The position numbers and the translations under genes were made by a program. Shown in pieces: positions 6,230 to 7,706 of a DNA stretch of 7,706 nucleotides. Source of the DNA: Actinomycetota bacterium (lineage in GTDB: Bacteria; Actinomycetota; Actinomycetes; S36-B12; UBA5976); contig CANJRK010000037.1 of assembly GCA_947476765.1 (NCBI GenBank), positions 1 to 7,706 of the forward strand, in the 5' to 3' direction. The notes beneath the pieces are model-generated. The model was not told where the DNA came from. It saw only the letters and a program-made list of their open reading frames with translations, and did not search any database. Each line of letters opens with the position of its first letter. The stretch's first letter is position 1.

Positions 6230-6745
6230 ATGAGCACACCTGATGAGGTCGATCGAATCGTAGCTGCCTGGAAACGGGAGCGACCAGACCTTGATGTAGC
6301 ACCATTGCAAATTCTCAGTCGCGTATCGCGACTTGCGCGCCATTTAGACTTAGCGCGCCGCGAAGCATTTGAAACTCACGATTTAGAAGCTGGCGAATTT
6401 GATGTACTTGCTGCACTGCGCAGGGCTGGTAAACCATATGCCTTAACACCATCAGCACTAATTGCTCAAAATTTGGTAACTAGTGGAACAATGACAAACC
6501 GAATTGATCGACTGGAATCTAAGAATTTGGTTTCTCGGCAACCAGACCCAACAGATGGCCGCGGCGTACTTGTTCAATTAACTGGTAGCGGAAAGACTGC
6601 AGTAGATCGGGCATTGGATGAATTACTTGCGCGCGAAAAGTCACTCCTGGCAAATGTTTCAATGGCTGATCGAGAAAAGCTCGCAACAGTGTTACGAAAT
6701 ATTGTTTTACCGTTTGACGAAGAAACGGCCGGACTTGAGGACTAA
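6230..6745 (+). CDS. MarR-family transcriptional regulator
   Basis: Cytoplasmic DNA-binding protein of 171 residues, a normal MarR length. Helical dimerisation segments flank a winged helix-turn-helix: GEFDVLAALRRAGKPYALTPSALIAQNLVTSGTMTNRIDRLESKNLV (about 55-101) carries the recognition helix around 84-98. The wing SRQPDPTDGRGVLVQLTGSG (102-121) has the family signature D-x-R followed by LT. The DNA and ligand specificity cannot be read from sequence. It begins 18 bp after ispE but has its own likely -10 box (TAGACT) and no ribosome binding site, so a leaderless transcript is likely; read-through from ispE is also possible. A palindrome at 6187-6200 may be its own operator. Its TAA stop directly abuts the stop of the convergent TetR gene. 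Confidence 0.9.
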   Translation: MSTPDEVDRIVAAWKRERPDLDVAPLQILSRVSRLARHLDLARREAFETHDLEAGEFDVLAALRRAGKPYALTPSALIAQNLVTSGTMTNRIDRLESKNLVSRQPDPTDGRGVLVQLTGSGKTAVDRALDELLAREKSLLANVSMADREKLATVLRNIVLPFDEETAGLED

Positions 6746-6793
6746 CTAGTCTGCGATACGTCGACTAATTAGCCGAGGATTACTTTCAAGTCC
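6731..6793. repeat. Inverted repeat spanning the convergent MarR/TetR stop codons
   Basis: GGACTTGA (6731-6738) and TCAAGTCC (6786-6793) are perfect 8-base reverse complements on either side of the junction at 6745/6746. Between them lie a small hairpin, GACT-AACT-AGTC (6740-6751), and a perfect palindrome, CTAATTAG (6765-6772). The arms encode the C-terminal codons of both genes. No poly-T tract follows on either strand, so this is not a normal intrinsic terminator. It may be chance, or a weak bidirectional stop in a junction without spacer. Confidence 0.3.
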
Positions 6794-7441
6794 AACTGCG
6801 CCATTCCAAACTAAATTCACTAGGTGAGCGATAACTTCATCCTTAGGAGTGTCTCGCTCATCTAGCCACCATTGACCAGTTAACGCAACCATTCCTACGA
6901 ACATGTGGGCATACATCGGAGCCATTTGGAATGGGAACCCGCGAAGTTTGAATTCCTTTGAAAGCAATTCTTCGACTCGCTGGGCCACATCAGAAAGCAA
7001 AGACGCAAAACTGCCTGTTGCCGTTGCTGATGAAGTTGCGGCAGGTGAGTCACGCAGCAAAATTCGAAAACCATCAGTATTGGATTCAATGTAATCAAAC
7101 AATGCACAGGCAGTTTGCTCTAGTAGCAAGCGCGGATGGACTGCCGTCAAAGCTTTAGTAATTGAATTAAGGAGGTAAGTCATTTCACGATCTACTACAA
7201 CCGCGTACAGGCCATCCTTTGATCCAAAGTGTTCATAGACCACTGGCTTGGAGACATTGGCGGTATTAGCGATTTCTTCAACTGTGACGGATTCAAAACC
7301 TTTTTCAGCAAAAAGCATGCGGCCAACTTCGACAAGTTGCGCCCGACGTTCGTGACCTGTCATTCGGACACGATCAGCGTCAGATACCCGAGAACGACTG
7401 GATAAGTCCAGGTCATTTTCATGATCGTGTGCGATGGCCAC
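6746..7441 (-). CDS. TetR-family transcriptional regulator
   Basis: DNA-binding repressor-type protein of 231 residues from the chosen start. After a polar N-terminal tail of about 26 residues comes RMTGHERRAQLVEVGRMLFAEKGFESVTVEEIANTANVSKPVVYEHFGSKDGLYAVVVDREM, a complete TetR_N domain with the recognition helix VSKPVVYEHF at about 63-72. The helical C-terminal part would bind a ligand and dimerise; its DGFRILLRDSPAA and QWWLDER segments resemble, from memory, the TetR protein beside glmU in other Actinobacteria (M. tuberculosis Rv1019-like). GTG at 7441 is chosen because AGGAAAG lies just upstream (AGGA, then six bases). The open frame runs on to an ATG at 7549, but those extra 36 residues look non-coding; ATG at 7363 has no ribosome binding site. 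Targets are unknown. Candidate half-sites lie at 7526-7552. Confidence 0.9.
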   Translation of the reverse strand: MAIAHDHENDLDLSSRSRVSDADRVRMTGHERRAQLVEVGRMLFAEKGFESVTVEEIANTANVSKPVVYEHFGSKDGLYAVVVDREMTYLLNSITKALTAVHPRLLLEQTACALFDYIESNTDGFRILLRDSPAATSSATATGSFASLLSDVAQRVEELLSKEFKLRGFPFQMAPMYAHMFVGMVALTGQWWLDERDTPKDEVIAHLVNLVWNGAVGLESNPRLISRRIAD

Positions 7442-7444
7442 TAG

Positions 7445-7451
7445 CTTTCCT
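7445..7451 (-). promoter_or_regulatory. Ribosome binding site of the TetR gene
   Basis: AGGAAAG on the minus strand, with six bases between AGGA and the GTG at 7441. It decides the start between GTG 7441, ATG 7363 and ATG 7549; only the first has such a site. Confidence 0.65.
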
Positions 7452-7525
7452 AATCCGTTAGTCAGTGCGGCGCAGACCCATGATCGGACAAACTCCCAAT
7501 GCATATATCTGCTGGCTATAAGGAT

Positions 7526-7552
7526 ACCGCTTGCACATTTAGCGGTCACCGC
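7526..7552. promoter_or_regulatory. Cluster of three ACCGC/GCGGT half-sites upstream of the TetR gene
   Basis: ACCGCT (7526-7531) and AGCGGT (7541-7546) form a 6-bp inverted repeat with a 9-base spacer. The second arm is reused in GCGGT-C-ACCGC (7542-7552), a perfect 5-bp inverted repeat with a 1-base centre. The cluster lies 85-111 bp upstream of the TetR start, in the spacer shared with the divergent tRNA-Gln. TetR proteins usually bind inverted repeats of this scale close to their own promoter, so autoregulation is a fair guess. No clear -35/-10 pair could be placed for TetR. Confidence 0.35.
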
Positions 7553-7643
7553 GCGAAAATCCCTACACGTTTTGGGAAACTAGCCCTTAAACGCATAAGA
7601 TTTGCAGGCGGGTTAGGTGTTTTTAAGCAAACCTTAACTGCTT

Positions 7644-7706
7644 TCCCGGATCGTCTAATGGCAGGACAGCACTCTTTGGAGGTGCTTATCGTGGTTCGAA
7701 TCCACG
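7644..7706 (+). tRNA. tRNA-Gln (anticodon UUG), 3' end outside the window
   Basis: The cloverleaf can be read directly. Acceptor 5' strand TCCCGGA (7644-7650), then TC; D stem GTCT/GGAC with loop AATGGCA (conserved A14, GG, A21); anticodon stem GCACT/GGTGC (7669-7673, 7681-7685, last pair U-G) with loop CTTTGGA, so the anticodon is TTG at 7676-7678 (Gln, reads CAA and by wobble CAG). Variable loop TTAT. T stem CGTGG/CCACG with loop TTCGAAT, closing exactly at the window end. The acceptor 3' strand (expected TCCGGGA) is beyond the edge. In many Actinobacteria a tRNA-Gln precedes glmU, which may lie next. Confidence 0.93.

Larger units (their letters stand above)
7442..7643. other. Intergenic region between TetR and tRNA-Gln
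   Basis: This 202-bp spacer is the longest without a gene. It holds the TetR ribosome binding site, the half-site cluster at 7526-7552, and an AT-rich stretch (7503-7526) that may include the TetR -10 box. Near the tRNA there is an imperfect inverted repeat, GTTA-GG (7612-7617) against CC-TTAAC (7632-7638, one bulged T). The tRNA promoter is unclear; TTGCAG (7602-7607) with TAAGCA (7624-7629), spacer 16, is the best but weak candidate. No small open frame stood out. Confidence 0.5.

Noticed and set aside
7442..7549. 36-residue N-terminal extension of the TetR protein up to the ATG at 7549
   Set aside because: The residues (Trp and Cys rich, non-polar) do not resemble TetR N-termini, and the good AGGAAAG site points to the GTG at 7441. 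The segment also contains the candidate operator half-sites.
1..7706. Mobile element, CRISPR array, toxin-antitoxin or defence island
   Set aside because: No transposase or integrase, no direct repeat arrays, no terminal repeats; gene order and composition are those of an actinobacterial core region. The tRNA at the right edge is cut, so an attachment site beyond it cannot be judged.

Overview
The window looks like a chromosomal, housekeeping-dominated stretch from a compact, roughly 50% GC (by eye) member of the Actinobacteria. The order metG - tatD - cell-wall hydrolase with a G5 domain (the rpfB position) - rsmA/ksgA - ispE, with a TetR gene and a tRNA-Gln a little further on, is the conserved actinobacterial arrangement. 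The protein details are actinobacterial too: the RGxxN...P loop of TatD, the long N-terminus of RsmA, and the GFHEL motif of IspE. The moderate GC, the almost absent intergenic space and the likely leaderless starts would suit a streamlined freshwater or marine lineage (for example Nanopelagicales-like), but that placement is inference.

Layout. 2-775 (+) is the 3' part of metG, running from just before the KMSKS loop through the anticodon-binding domain. It converges on, and shares its stop region (TTAA) with, a large minus-strand gene at 772-2601 that encodes a membrane acyltransferase fused to an extracytoplasmic SGNH domain. This is a likely OatA-type cell-wall O-acetyltransferase, and it sits inside the otherwise conserved cluster. 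A 75-bp divergent region with a hairpin separates it from tatD (2677-3498). A promoter overlapping the tatD stop and a folded leader of about 60 nt precede the G5/transglycosylase-like gene (3592-4398). That gene is followed by rsmA (4411-5295) and ispE (5300-6211) with gaps of 12 and 4 bp, probably one transcript. A probably leaderless MarR gene (6230-6745) abuts a convergent TetR gene (7441-6746) with no base between their stops. A 202-bp spacer then leads to a tRNA-Gln(UUG) cut by the window edge at the end of its T arm.

Function. The cluster combines translation (MetRS, 16S rRNA dimethylation, tRNA-Gln), isoprenoid supply for undecaprenyl carriers (IspE), and peptidoglycan turnover (the exported transglycosylase-like protein). 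The acyltransferase would fit as a modifier of the same wall. Two local regulators complete the window; their targets cannot be read from the sequence, but each has a candidate palindromic site just upstream.

I found no mobile element, CRISPR array, toxin-antitoxin pair or defence system. The least ordinary items are the folded leader before the transglycosylase gene, the acyltransferase placed in the cluster, and the palindromes near the regulators.
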